Positions 39,740-51,969 of a stretch of 64,000 nt of DNA are shown here, one piece after another. Position numbers and translations under genes: made by a program. The stretch spans positions 26,440,355-26,504,354 of the forward strand of contig NC_080715.1 of NCBI RefSeq assembly GCF_019097595.1, read 5' to 3'. The stretch comes from Hemibagrus wyckioides (lineage: Eukaryota; Chordata; Actinopteri; Siluriformes; Bagridae). The notes below the pieces were generated by a model. It was not told where the DNA came from and made no database searches. It was given only the letters and a program-made list of their open reading frames with translations. The first letter of the stretch is position 1. Every line of letters begins with the position of its first letter.

Positions 39740-40885
39740 AATATAACATCAGCATCTTGTAATTGGAAAATAATCAACTTCAGTTGATGACAACTCCAAG
39801 CCTAAGTGTTTCTTTTTCTTCTTTTTTTTTGCTAAGTCACATGCTGTGGTCATTTATTTTTCACAAAATTATTTTTAAAGCTTCCTCATAAACCTCTCTC
39901 TCTCACACATACACACACACACACACACATTGCAGCATAATTACATCATCTGTATTCCATGAATGCTAAGTGATATTTGATAAATTATATTTCTGCTGCA
40001 GGGGATCAGGAGCTAAAACGCTAACATTAAATAAATAATGGATTTTTGGACACAGTGTCAGACTGGAAATAACAATGTCACAACAACGCACATATTGATT
40101 CTAGTCAGAGGTTATAAAGAATATCAAAAACACATCATTTCTCTGAAACTATTGGCAGTCTGTATTCTAATGATTATGTATGGTTTTTAATCTTTTTTTC
40201 ACATTTATAATGTCGGATAATGTGACAACTGAGAAAGCTCATTAGTCACCGCGCAAGATGTCAGTTATTAAAACTCTGAATGTGATTAAAAAGAGGAAAA
40301 TGTTTAGCTGAAATGATTTCAAACCTAACTGGGCCATATCCTCATAACTACAGAGGAATAAAGTTCATGTAATTAGCATTTATTCCGCTTCAAAAGCTAT
40401 TTTTTCTTCACTGTGAATGATCATGACATTTGATCCTTATGCTAATTGCTAACGCCTTTTTTCCACAGTGGTTCTTTGGATCCTGTCTTTTGTCTGACCT
40501 TCAGGACACCACAGAACAAAAGCACAGGAAGTAGATCATACATACAGTAAAAACAGGCTGAGAAAGTCCGGACTCTGTTCATCTTCCACATTCTGCTGCT
40601 TTTCCAACTGTGTATTTTTTTAATTTCTTACCAAACAGGAACTACGGCAAAATTATAAAATATAACCACTAATGTTTGAAAATATAGCACTAATGTTATG
40701 TATAGCAACTGACGTTTAGAGGTTCACTCATACTGGAACTACAATGATGATTTTGAATAAAAATCCAGTTCAGTGTTTCAAATAAATATTTGTGTATTAT
40801 TGTGTTTGTGTAACTAAGAGGATGAGTTTAAAATAAAAATGAAATCTAACTGTGTCAGTTTCTCTCCTTAAAATCTGCTCTGTTC
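39740..40885. other. Intergenic, no gene recognised
   Basis: AT-rich unique DNA with one CA run at 39905-39929. No coding or RNA feature is visible. Confidence 0.4.
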
Positions 40886-40890
40886 CCCTT

Positions 40891-40992
40891 AACTCTAATC
40901 ACACACACACACACACACACATGCACACGCACGCACGCACACACACATGCACGCACACACACAGACACACACACACACACACACACACACAG
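40891..40992. repeat. (CA)n microsatellite
   Basis: CA dinucleotides with CG and TG interruptions over about 100 bp. Confidence 0.92.
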
Positions 40993-41107
40993 TGACTTGC
41001 TGTTCCGAGGACATGAGAGCAGTCCAGCAGCCATGATTCTGCTTTTCTGTTTAACAAACACTCATCAGTGTGATTCACTTTACTGCCATTTCAGCTCAAA
41101 CTTTACT

Positions 41108-41127
41108 GTGAAAGAAAGAAAGAACGA

Positions 41128-41195
<68 letters not shown>

Positions 41196-41197
41196 AT
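41108..41197. repeat. (GAAA)n microsatellite
   Basis: About 21 GAAA copies lying just before the 23-bp minisatellite. Confidence 0.95.
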
Positions 41198-41258
41198 CTG
41201 AAATAAACCTGATCAATTTCTGTGAGGAAAAGTAGTTTCAGTACAGTAACTGAGCAGA

Positions 41259-42302
41259 GTATCAGACAGTCAACATGCGTAAAAATTAGACAGTAAACAA
41301 GTATAATAGTAAACAAGGATTAGATCAGACAGTAAATGAGTGGAAGATCAGACAGTAAAGAAGCATTAGATCAGACATCAGACATGTTAGGTCAGAGCAA
41401 AACCAAGCTTAAGATCAGACAGTAAACGAGTGTAAGATCAGACAGTAAATGGGTGTTAGATCAGACAGTAAGTGAGTGTTAGATCAGACAGTGAATGAGT
41501 GTAATATCAGACAGTAAAAGAGAGTAAGATCAGACAGTAAAAGAGAGTGAGATCAGACAGTAATTGAGTGTTAGATCAGACAGTAAAAGAGAGTAAGATC
41601 AGACAGTAAAAGAGAGTGAGATCAGACAGTAAATGAGAGTGAGATCAGACAGTAAATGAGTGTTAGATCATACAGTAAATGAGTGTAAGATCAGACAGTA
41701 AACAAGCATAAGATCAGATAGTAAATGAGTATAAGACAGTAAATGAGTGTAAGATCAGACAGTAAACAAGCATAAGCTCAGACAGTAAATGAGTGTAAGA
41801 TGAAACAGTAAGTTAGTATTAGATCAGACAGTAAACAAGCATAAGATCAGATAGTAAATGAGTGTATGATAAGACAGTAAATAATCATAAGATCAGACAG
41901 TAAATGAGCATAAGAGCAGACAATAGTTGGGATCAGACAGTAAACAAGCATAAGGTCAGACAGTAAATGAGTGTAAGATGTAACAGTAAATGAGTGTAAG
42001 ATCTGACAGTAAGTGAGTGTTAGATCAGACAGTAAATGAGTGTATGATAAGACAGTAAATAATCATAAGATCAGAAAGTAAATGAGTGTAAGATCTGATA
42101 GTAAGTGAGTGTTAGATCAGACAGTAAACAAGCATAGGATCAGACAGTAAATGAGTGTAAGATAAGACAGTAAATAAGTGTAAGATCAGACAGTAAATGA
42201 GTATAAGAGCATACACTAGATGGGATCAGACAGTAAATGAGTGTAAGATCTGACAGTAAGTGAGTGTTAGATCAGACAGTAAAAGTGTTAGATCAGACAG
42301 TG
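41259..42302 (+). repeat. 23-bp minisatellite array (about 45 copies)
   Basis: The unit contains GATCAGACAGTAAATGAG followed by TGTTA or TGTAA. Variants read AACAAGCATAA or AAAGAGAGTGA. Copies are imperfect and some are shortened. There is no open frame of note. Confidence 0.92.
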
Positions 42303-43371
42303 TGTGTGTGTGCCGTACAGAAGCATTTCTGCTGTGAGGTTTCTGCTGAAGACAGATTGAGGAGGTTATGGGTTCTCATTTCCACACAGAAGCTGATACT
42401 AAGAAGATAAGAAGATAAATGTCTCATTTTTCTGCTGCATGAATTTCAGGTCTTTGTGTGATTTCTGAACGTTTCTGAAGCTGATCATGGCTCACTGCAG
42501 CTCTTCTGGATGATGTTCAGGTCTGGGTCAGACATGTCAGCACTGAATGATCGCAGATGAAGTTAAATAATATTGAAAGTGACCGTCTACAATCGTTTAT
42601 GTCCAAAGTATCCAGGTTCATTTGAGGAGACACTTTTCACTTTTCATATTTCTTGTCATTTATTTCACTCCTCTCTGTTTGATGTTCTGTGTTTTTATCT
42701 TTAAAGAATCAGGGCGCAACGTGGCCTCCACCCAGAACACACACACACACACACACAGCAGGATGAAACACAGGCGATTAAAGTCTTTTGTATATAAACA
42801 GTTTAAATAAAGCTTTATCAGTAGCTGTAGCTGAATAAGAAAATGCGATGCAGACTTTTCGAGGGAACGATGACTTTATTTCATAATGAACGATAACGAT
42901 CGCCCCTTTGAGGTCCAAATGAACACAGCAAAATGACGTTAATTACCATATTTGTGCACAAAAGCAAACACGCATACCGTTAAATGTCCCACAGGAGGTC
43001 AGGAAAAAAAAACCCAAAACAAATAATTCTGAGGACAAAGCAAGCAAGAAAACGAGAGCGGAAAGAAATACATGTACAGTGAAAAACTGAGGTAAAATAA
43101 GTGTCAGGAATTTTAAAACAGCTAAACTGATGTAGTGTCATAAACCTTCGTGAGCTACGTGAAGTTCTTCCTGTATGAAGAAGAGAACAATATCAGCATG
43201 TGGTTTATTTGGGGGAAAAGCCAACAATACCAGGTAGAAGACACAATCCTTTTTTTAACTATTTATACTTAATATTATATTTATAAATATAATATAATAT
43301 TTAATATTGTGTAGCATCCTAGAGGTAAGTTCTGACCCTATAAAGCAGCTCTAAACAATTGTTTTTTTCTC

Positions 43372-43562
43372 TCTCTAAGTTGGAGGCAAGTCGGACAAAC
43401 TGGTCCGCACAACAACGTTACACCAGATGCCCTTCCTGACGCAGCCCTCCCATTTTTTTTCAGGCTTGGGACCAGCACTGCATCCAGTGGCTGGGGTACG
43501 AACCCGGGCCTTTCGCGTGGCATGCGAGAAACCTACCACTGAGCAATCAGTGCCCCCCTCTC
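43372..43562 (-). mobile_element. tRNA-derived SINE, minus strand
   Basis: On the minus strand it begins GCACTGATTGCTCAGTGGTA (A-box-like), then has GGGTTCGTACCCC (B-box-like), then GCTGGTCCCAAGCCTG and GGGCTGCGTCAGGAAGGGCA. This head-plus-body order is that of tRNA-derived fish SINEs. The Arg/Pro-rich minus-strand frames are by-products. Confidence 0.75.
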
Positions 43563-43653
43563 TCACAAAGTAAATAAGATAATAAAAAATAAACACACAC
43601 AGCTTGTCATGTCACTGAGAAACTCTTCTGTAGTGAAGACAAAATTTACAATC

Positions 43654-43657
<4 letters not shown>

Positions 43658-43685
<28 letters not shown>

Positions 43686-43686
43686 C
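43658..43686. repeat. (TTC)n microsatellite
   Basis: Nine to ten TTC triplets, next to the inverted SINE. Confidence 0.9.
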
Positions 43687-44195
43687 TGTATTTCTGATTT
43701 GATAATCATCTTTTGTGCACTTCGAGTGAAGTTTCACATGCTGTTGTTTTGGTTCTGGCCCTGTCTCCACTCGAGGATGCTGTCCTGGTTGTGTCTTGTG
43801 TTTTAGCTATTGAGTAAATATTCATGGTCTTATCACTGAGGATGATGATGATGATGTATATCACGTCTCCTATCTAACTGTTCTCCGTGAGGTGTTACCG
43901 AGCCCCAGTGTGGACGTGCTATACTAATTTATAATCCTGATACGGAAATAGAGACTTTTTCTTTTTTCTTTAAATCTCTGTTTGATGATGGCAGAATGGT
44001 CTCTTGTGAAGTTGTCTGATTCCTTCTTCATTCTTTGCTTTACGTCTCAGATTTGTCAGGTGTGTGTGATGTTTGTATCTCGCCTGTCGGTGCCCGAGAT
44101 TCTACGAATTTCCATCTCGAAACATGAAACAAAGCGATATTCATTTCTAGAGCATTTCTACAGCATGTTTATGGAATGTTGTAAATTCTCAGAGG

Positions 44196-44460
44196 CGTGA
44201 GGCCCGAATCCACTCTTCCCTCCGAGTGATAAACCCATTAAACTCGTTTTGTCCTCCAGGTTTCACTTTATTACCTCTGACAACCATTTAAACAAAGACT
44301 AAAAGGCGCAAAAGCGGCGATGGGATTTTTTTTCTCCGTCCGGCTTTAATACATTCAGCAAAACACAGAGCGGGTGAGCGAGTGACCGAGGGTGGCTCTC
44401 ACTTCCTGAAACAGTGAAAAGAGTGCTGGATGAAAAGGTGAAAGCGCGACTGAACAAAAG
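44196..44460. other. Complex non-repetitive block, candidate conserved non-coding element
   Basis: It contains GGTTTCACTTTATTACCTC and GACAACCATTTAAACAAAG (the latter includes a Sox/HMG-like ACAAAG), with no open frame and no simple repeat. Whether it is conserved is unknown. Confidence 0.25.
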
Positions 44461-45094
44461 CACTTTGTCCCAATGACGGCGCTTTTTTTTATTGTGGCTT
44501 AAAGAGCTCAGTGTGTGTGTGTGTGTGTGTATGTGTGAGTATGTGTGTGTGTGTTAACAATGTGGCACCATACACTGAATTACAGCCTTTATTGTGACAC
44601 TCGTTTTTCACCCGTCGCTTCACATCAGTGAATGACAAACTGCAGCGATCTCTCATCACCTCTTTATTTTCACTGATCAGCTAATAAAAATATTAGCATG
44701 AGAGTCAAAGCGCAAAACCAGTTTTCAGGTGTGTGTGTGTGTGTGATACCTCAGTATGATATATCCTATAATGAGTTTGTGATTGTAAAATTGTAGTGTG
44801 AGAGGATTCGCCTTGTTATTGTTAAAACAGGGAATAACAAAAAAAAAAAACATCATATAAAGAAAAGGTTGCATTGATTGTTTGAGAATGAGACGATTCT
44901 TTTTAGGCGAACGTCAACTCGCCATTTTTTGAAGAGCGTTTTTTTTGTTTTTTTATGGATGTTTTGCTGCTTCGACTGAAAACCTGTCTGTTCTGGTTCT
45001 GACCTTCTCCATCCTGTGATTATGAAGCTGCCTGAACCTGTTGTGCTATAATTATGCTATGTATGTAGAAAAAAATGCAAAACTGTTAGCTTAA

Positions 45095-45238
45095 TGTTGG
45101 ACTACTGATGAAAAGGTTGTGAATTTGAATCCCAGGCCCACCAAGATTCCCCTGCTGGACCCCCTAAGCAAGGCCCTTAATGCTCAGTTGTATAATTGAG
45201 GTAAAATTTAAGTCGATAAGAGTGTCTGATAAATGTAT
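45095..45238 (+). mobile_element. SINE fragment, family with AAGTCG...GATAA tail
   Basis: It has a decayed B box (TTTGAATCCC), then CTAAGCAAGGCCCTTAATGC and CTCAGTTGTATAATTGAGG, ending in AAGTCGATAAGAGTGTCTGA. The 3' part matches 62146-62225, which supports a shared family. Confidence 0.6.
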
Positions 45239-45983
45239 ACAAATCACTATTTCTTATTTTGTTACTTTGGCTCGGATTTTAAATGCAGCATTTTCTGCTT
45301 CTTAATGAAATATGTGTAATAATCTGTGTTGCTGCTGGAAGCTGTGTGTGGAAACTCATCTAAACCTAGCCTGTTAGCACACTAACTATTATCTTAGTGA
45401 AAAGTTTCCATGTTCTTCTCCAGCAGCTCATCTTCAAGACACTCAAACCTCACGTTCTTTCCCTGACGTGTTTTTTTCTCTCCCACTTCAGGCTCTATCT
45501 CTCCTCAGTGGATGTTTCTTCTCTTTCTTCTGTTTTTTTTTTTTCTTGCTCCGTCCTTCGTTCCACTCATGCTTAATCTGTTCAGGCTGCGTAATCCGTA
45601 ATCCGTCAGGAAATTGTTTCCAGATTAAAGAAACTCGGAGCATGACGCAGTTTTATTCAGGCATGAAATTATGTCCCGGAATACGAAAAATTTTGAAAAA
45701 ACACACACCTGGATGGACGAGTTTTCACGCTCACACGCGGGGGAATGGACTGTCAGATAGTCCGGTTACAGTCACTTTAAGTTTAGCAGCATTCAGGAAA
45801 ATTCTACAGATATAAAAAACAAAACAAATGTAATGAGAGATTAGATAAGGACGATGTTTATATTAGATTCTGTCTCCTGTTATCAGTATTTGTTTACTTT
45901 AAAAATTTATAAAAAGTGATGATTAACTTTAACTGTAGCTTCAAGCTCAAGTCATGACTTCTGAAGAAAAGCAAATCAAACAC

Positions 45984-46016
<33 letters not shown>

Positions 46017-47110
46017 GTGTCCAGCTTTTGTTCCCACAAAAAGGTTTTTCCTGCTGAACTGAAGCCAATTTAAATAGTGATTCAATGCTTAAGTGTAGAT
46101 ACTGCATACTGTGTGTGTGTGTGTGCAGTATATTTGCTCAGTCATCAATATAAAAGTGTGTTACTTAAATAAGACTGTAGTTGCGATTAAACGCCTTTCT
46201 GTTCTTCTGTGCGTTATAACCTGTGTCTTTGTTCAGTGTGAATGTTTGAATTTCATGTTTGATGAAACACGTTGAGTAAATGATTCGGTTTAATATGAAA
46301 TATTATGCGTTTGATCAGTTATTTGAAGTGTGAGAGCTACTGTGTGTCCAGCAGTAACTATCTAGCAAATATTAGCATTGGCATTGTTTCAAAAAAGAAA
46401 AAGAAATGGGGGGAAATTATATATAAAAATAAATGATGATATATACTGAAGTAAAATTACAGCATTTTACAGTCAGATGACTGTAGTAAACTATTATTCA
46501 CCTTGATCCAAACACTGCTATAGTACCATTATGAATAAAATGAGTGATGTGATGATGTGGTAACAGCGTGAGTGTTACCCCGTCCCTTCACTTGTTGCCC
46601 TGCTGTGTTCACCTGTCTGGTGTTTAGTGTTTCATTATTTATTTATTGATTTGTTCACACTTTGTGTATTAACTTGCACTAGCAACATTGCAGAGTTTTT
46701 GCTCTGACAGCAGCACGGATATAAATATTTCTTACTATGAGACATCAAATATTTTATCCATTCTGGTTCCGTTTACTGGATGCAGTGATGTTTCCTCAGA
46801 CGCCTTAAGATTCGCTGAATGAATGAGTGACTCTGCAAACAGACGCTGAAGCTGATTGACACTCTTTATATTTACATGTCTTCTACACTGTGTTGTGTTT
46901 AATACTGTGTTATGATTATGCCTCTCTAAATAAATATGCAAAATAACGAATGCTACGAGTCTGCACACGGACCTGTCGAGTTGTTTTTACGTCTAGTCAA
47001 GCAAGATTTATTGTCCTCACACACAGAGGAAGGATATTTCACTGTAACATTCACATTAGAAACCAGGGAGATGAATGTAGCTGCAGTCAAGACTCCAAAA
47101 GTCTCCAAGA

Positions 47111-47858
47111 CTCCAAATATTGCCAAAAGTTTTGGGATGCCCCTCTAAATCATTGAATTCAGGTGTTGTTTTTCAGGGGTTGGACTTGGTCCCTTAGTTC
47201 CAGTAAAAGGAACTCTTAATGCTTCAGCATACCAACATGGACAATTTGGACAATTTCATGCTCTCAACTTTGTGAGAACAGTTTGGGGATGACCCCTTCC
47301 TGTTCCAACATGACTGCACACCAGTGCACAAAGAAAGGTCCATAAAGACATGGATGAGGGAGTTTGGTGTGGAGGAACTTGACAGACCTGCACAGAGTCC
47401 TGACCTAAACCTGATAGAACACTTTTGGGATGAATTAGAGTGGAGACTGCGAGCCAGACCAAAACTGGGACGTCTGTCTTTACATGCACATGAATGTAAT
47501 ATGGAGTCGTCCCACCCTTTGCAGCTATAACAGCTTCAACTCTTCTGGGAAGTCTTTCCACAAGGTTTAGGAGTGTGTTTATGGGAATTTTTGACCATTC
47601 CTCTAGAAGCGCATTTCTGAGGTCGGGCACTGATGTTGGATGATAAGTCCTGGCTCACAGTATAATTCATCCCAAAGGTGTTCTATCAAGTTGAGGTCAG
47701 GACAAAGTTGGGAGCATGAAATTGTCCAAAATGTCTTGGTATGTTCAAACATTAAAAGTTCCTTTCACTGGAACTAAGGGGCCAAGCCCAACCCCTGAAA
47801 AACAACACCTGAATTCAGTGATTTAGAGGGGCATCCCAAAACATTTGGCAATATAGTG
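47111..47858. mobile_element. Foldback relic of a Tc1-like transposon
   Basis: The outer inverted repeats (about 47111-47275 and 47690-47858) share ATTGCCAAAAG/T, TTTTGGGATGCCCCTCTAAA and TTTTTCAGGGGTTGG. Between them are two convergent copies of the transposase 3' part. The plus strand (about 47324-47460) includes PAQSPDLNLIEHFWDELEW, the DD34E glutamate region. The minus strand (about 47700-47490) has a second WDE-like region and LLEEWSKIPINTLLNLVERL, then VEAVIAAKGG, the C terminus. No N-terminal DNA-binding domain or first catalytic Asp is present, so it cannot encode transposase. The right end reads ATATAGTG followed by TA, the expected target dinucleotide. Confidence 0.85.
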
Positions 47859-47860
47859 TA

Positions 47861-48035
47861 CAGTGCTGTAAAAAGGTTTTTGCCCCCTTCCATTTTTTTT
47901 ATTTTTTTGCATATTTGTCACACTTATTCAGATTCAGATCATCAAACAAATTTTAATATTACACAAAGATAATGCAAGTAAATACAAAATGCAGTTTTTA
48001 AATGATGATTTCATTTATTAAGGGAAAAAAAGCTG
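47861..48035 (+). mobile_element. Solo terminal inverted repeat of a second Tc1-like element
   Basis: It begins CAGTGCTGTAAAAAGG and continues with TTTTGCATATTTGTCACACTT, CATCAAACAAATTTTAATAT and TGATTTCATTTATTAAGGG, a recognisable Tc1-type left end. No transposase or right end follows. It starts directly after the TA that closes the foldback element, so the two shared one insertion site. Confidence 0.7.
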
Positions 48036-48239
48036 GCAAGCTGAGAGCAGACTGATTTGGAGCTTCATCTGTGTTACACTGATCTGCAGCTGTGTGTCTC
48101 TTCTGCAGCAACATCACGAACTCCACCTCAGTAAATGAGCTCCTGGGCTTCACCCCACTCGTGTCTCAGGTAGGAGGATGACAAGGACACGTTCAGCTGC
48201 TGTGTTTTCATTCTGGTAAAAAAAAATCACACAGGTTTA

Positions 48240-48800
48240 AGTAGCCTGCAAGAGAATGCTCCCTCATTTGCATAATTCATGCATATTCATAGCTAGTTAC
48301 TTAGACAGTTTTATATTACTAAATAATTAACATTTATTTCCGATTTATTACAGATTTGTAATGCCACGTTTAGTCAAGTGAGTTAATTAACTCCAAAAAA
48401 AAGAAGTAACCCTTAAAAATGTCTTGATGAACTAGCGCTAGCTTTCCTGATCATATCGTGTGGACAAGGACACTTCACAGTGCTCATTTCATGGGAAAAA
48501 TGGACGACACAGTATGGAATGGAGGTGTGTGTGTGTGTGTGTGGACAGAACTCCAGTAGTGATTTGTGCCATTTTTTTCTCCTATTTAAGGAGAACTTGC
48601 TAACTGCTAACGGTCATGTTCGCGTAGCAAATCACACTTTCCTGTTCACCTCCAGATAAAGAGGACACTTTGTAGAGCTCAGTGTGTGTGTGTGTGTGTG
48701 AACTCCAGGTGTGTTTTTTCAGAGTTAGAGGAGCACACGGTAATGCTAGGGTTCGTGTAGCGAATCACACTTTCCTGTTCACATCCTGATAAACTGGGGC

Positions 48801-48837
<37 letters not shown>

Positions 48838-49085
48838 CACCTCAGGTGAATGACTGACATGCCGTTTTTATTTCTGTTAACGACTTTCTCTTGTTGTTGC
48901 TGCCTGTTAGAGTCATATAAATGAAGTTTATTGAAGTAAATATAATACACACACACACGAATGCAGCGTTTGTCTAAATGTCACATCGGATTAAAGCCGG
49001 TATGTAAACATTAAAGCAGTCAGAGAAACTTAAAACACAATGCCACATTACACACAGAGGTAGTGTTTACTTTCAAACAGCTGTG
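48240..49085. other. Intergenic, no gene recognised
   Basis: It contains a loosely duplicated segment: 48600-48720 and 48720-48850 share TAGCAAATCACACTTTCCTG-type text and GT runs. No coding feature is seen. Confidence 0.4.
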
Positions 49086-49092
49086 ACACTTG

Positions 49093-49362
49093 AATGCACA
49101 CACACACATGCAGACACACACACACACTCTCTCTCACACACACTCTCTCTCTCTCTCTTACACCCACACTCACACATAAACTCACACACACTCTCTCTTA
49201 CACACACATGCTCTCACATACACACACACACACTTTCTCTCTCTTACACACACATGCTCTCACATACACACACACACACACTTTCTCTCTCTCTTACACA
49301 CACACACACACTCCCTCTCTCTCTCTCTCTTACACACACACACATGCTCTCTCTTTCTCTCT

Positions 49363-49395
<33 letters not shown>

Positions 49396-49398
49396 TCT
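49093..49398. repeat. Compound (CA)n(CT)n microsatellite
   Basis: Alternating CA and CT blocks of 10-25 bp over 300 bp, giving His-Thr/Ser-Leu pseudo-frames. Confidence 0.95.
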
Positions 49399-49652
49399 TC
49401 TTTAACCCATACCTGCACTTTAACACTATCAAGTCGACTTTATTCATGTTGCTCCTTCACTAACAGCGTAAAGTCAACATTTACAAGTTTCAAATCAAAT
49501 ATCAAATCAAAATAAGACACGTTTCCCTCTCAGTGGTCTATTCTATCCTCACACACATATATACGCATACACGTGTGCACGCGCACACAGACACACACAC
49601 ACATATACACACTTATATATATATACATACACTTACATACACACACTCACAG

Positions 49653-49869
49653 GGCAGTGGTAGCTCAAGTGGTTAAGGTTCTAGATTGTTGGCTGGACGA
49701 TTGGGATTCAAGCGCCAGCACTGACAAGCTGCCACTGTTGGGCCCTTGAGCAAGGCCCTCAGCTCCAGGGGCACTGCATCATGGCTGACCCAGCGATCAC
49801 GCCACAAGGATGGGATATGCGAATTTCACTGTGCAGTACTGTATATGTGACAAATAAAGACACATTTAA
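49653..49869 (+). mobile_element. tRNA-derived SINE, nearly full length
   Basis: The head GGCAGTGGTAGCTCAAGTGG (A box) and GGGATTCAAGCGCCAGCA (B-box position) are followed by GCTGCCACTGTTGGGCCCTT and AGCAAGGCCCTCAGCTCCAG. The 3' end is GTGACAAATAAAGACAC. It is flanked on both sides by CA repeats. The open frame inside it is a by-product. Confidence 0.85.
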
Positions 49870-50085
49870 ACACACACACACATATACACACTCACCTACA
49901 CAAACACCACATATACACACTCACAAACACACAAACATATACACTTACATACACATATACACACACTAACACACACGCACACATACACACTTACATACAC
50001 ATACACATGAACACACAGATACACATACACACAATCACACATACACACACGCACTCCTACACGCACACATGCACTCATACACATC
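49870..50085. repeat. (CA)n-rich microsatellite
   Basis: CA repeats with TACA and CGCA variants directly follow the SINE tail, so the tail may have seeded the expansion. A second CA tract (49548-49650) lies just before the SINE. Confidence 0.9.
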
Positions 50086-50090
50086 CCTAA

Positions 50091-50205
50091 TTACCGAGCC
50101 AGAGGTGGTGGTGGTAAGGAAACACTCCCTGAGATAATATGAGGAAGAACCTCCAGAGGAACCAGACTCAAGAGTGAACCCGTCCTCATCCTCCGTCAGA
50201 ACCAG
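50091..50205 (+). repeat. Dispersed non-coding repeat, family R2, copy 2 (truncated)
   Basis: It includes GGTAAGGAAACACTCCCTGA, then GAGGAACCAGACTCAAG and GTGAACCCGTCCTCATCC, matching the 3' half of the 33.2-kb copy. Confidence 0.55.
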
Positions 50206-50751
50206 TACCACACAATTTCCCTCAAGAAGGTTGCTCATTCTTCTCATCCATCTACAGCTAATGGCAGAATTAAGCTTCCTTCACCACATAGTGTTGAATG
50301 TGGACTTTGTGTTGTATTGACTGTGTTTACTGTACTGTAGTGTGTGTTTCTTTTCTAGCTCTGTACATTTACACACTTATATGTTCCTGTGATGAAATCG
50401 TCAGCAGATGAAGTAGAAAAGTTGCAGCCTCATCCTGTCAAAGAATTCAGTTTGGTTAGAAAACTTTCTTTTCTGCCCTGCAGCAGATGGAGTGGGGTTT
50501 AGCTGCTCGTCAGTCTACCCAGCAGTGATGAGTGCCATGCTGGAGTGGGTCGCTTTAACACCCCAAAGTACACTGTCACTGCTAACAGAGCAAAGGGATC
50601 TCTGCTTTGTTCCAAGGCTCCTCGGGTCCTTCAGGTGGTGGCTGAGGCAGGACCCTGAAAAGATGTGATTGGTCAAATGTTGATGGGATAAATTGTCTCC
50701 TGAATTCCGGACTGGATCCAGTGCCACCAGCGTGATTCTGTTACTGGCGCT

Positions 50752-51111
50752 TTGCATTTGGATCAGGGCCACGTGTCTGCATTCCTCGGCCTAGGAACAA
50801 AGAACAATATCATTCCTACACTCAGGACCGTATCCATCCCGGCTCCAGAGGGAAAGAAGTCCACACCCCTGCTGCAACAGCGAGAAATCGCCCAGCAGAT
50901 GCTGATGAGCCGAATGGCCGTGGGAGAGGAGAAAAGACTCGGCGTGGCATTGACACAAGTCTCCTGCAGCGAGCGGCCCAATTCCTTATGTACCTGCAAT
51001 AAACTTCTCTTTCTGTCCTCGTTCCCAGGGCAGCGTTCAGTAGATCTAATAACAGTCCATATTCAGGAGGTATGGTGTATACCAGACTCACGCTGCACCC
51101 AGACTCTTTAA
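50752..51111 (+). other. Orphan 119-codon open frame, gene status doubtful
   Basis: This frame has mixed, non-repetitive amino-acid use (for example LLQQREIAQQMLMSRMAVGE around residues 41-60), unlike the simple-repeat frames elsewhere. A possible acceptor (GGCCTAG before GAACAAAG, near 50795) lies inside it and another (TTCCCAG) near 51029. I recognise no domain. It may be a decayed exon, a retrocopy or a chance frame, and antisense frames of similar length overlap it. Confidence 0.25.
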
Positions 51112-51969
51112 GGATGGTGAAGGTGACGTGTTTACACCGAGCTGTACACACTTATCTCCTGCTGCTGCTCAAAAGTAAATTCAGAGGCCGAAAACCCTAG
51201 CAAATACTTTCACTATTATTTCACTAGATAACTTTTGGAATGAATCGTCCAGAGTTTATTAGAAGAGGAGCAGCATCCAGGCACGTAAAGCGACGTATAA
51301 ACTCGATGTGAGGTTTGTGCTGCTCTAACAGAGTCTACCTTTAAACAAGTGAAATTTATGGTCAAGGAATTCAGGCTGGGATCGTGCTGACCTTTCCTAA
51401 TTTCATAATTATTCATAATAAGATTTATAGAAGTGTTAGTTGTTGTGTTTTAGCCTAACGTTAGGTAGCATTCATGGTAAACATTAGCAAAATATTTTCA
51501 TAATCTTCAGAAGAATGAAAGTTAAGCTCCAAGCAGCATTTTTGGTAAAATAATCAAAAATGAATATACACCGCCCCCTAGTGCACATGACTGAGAACTG
51601 CCTCTGTGGTGGTGTAGTGTTTTGTCATTTAGTGTTTTTGAATATTCACAGTGATGAGATAGAGACTACTTTATTATTTTATTATCACTGTATGTAAGAC
51701 TCATGAGTACACACATGCCTCTTCTGTTCTATTTTATCACTTATAATTTTGATTTATTCAAGATACTTGATAAAAGAAGCAAGCATATGCATGGTGTTAT
51801 TTGGGATGTACGAAATCTGTGATTTAATCATCTAAACTGTTGGAAGCATAAATAAACCTCCACTAGTCCCAGGCAGCATGTGATCAGTGGGGTATCATGG
51901 CATTGTCCCTCACTTCCTGTACTCTCTTAGTGTTTAGTGGCATTTAGTTTATTATGGAAAAAAAACTAC

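Noticed and set aside
43338..43596. Arg/Pro-rich minus-strand frames that look protein-like
   Set aside because: They are contained in an inverted SINE with pol III promoter boxes.
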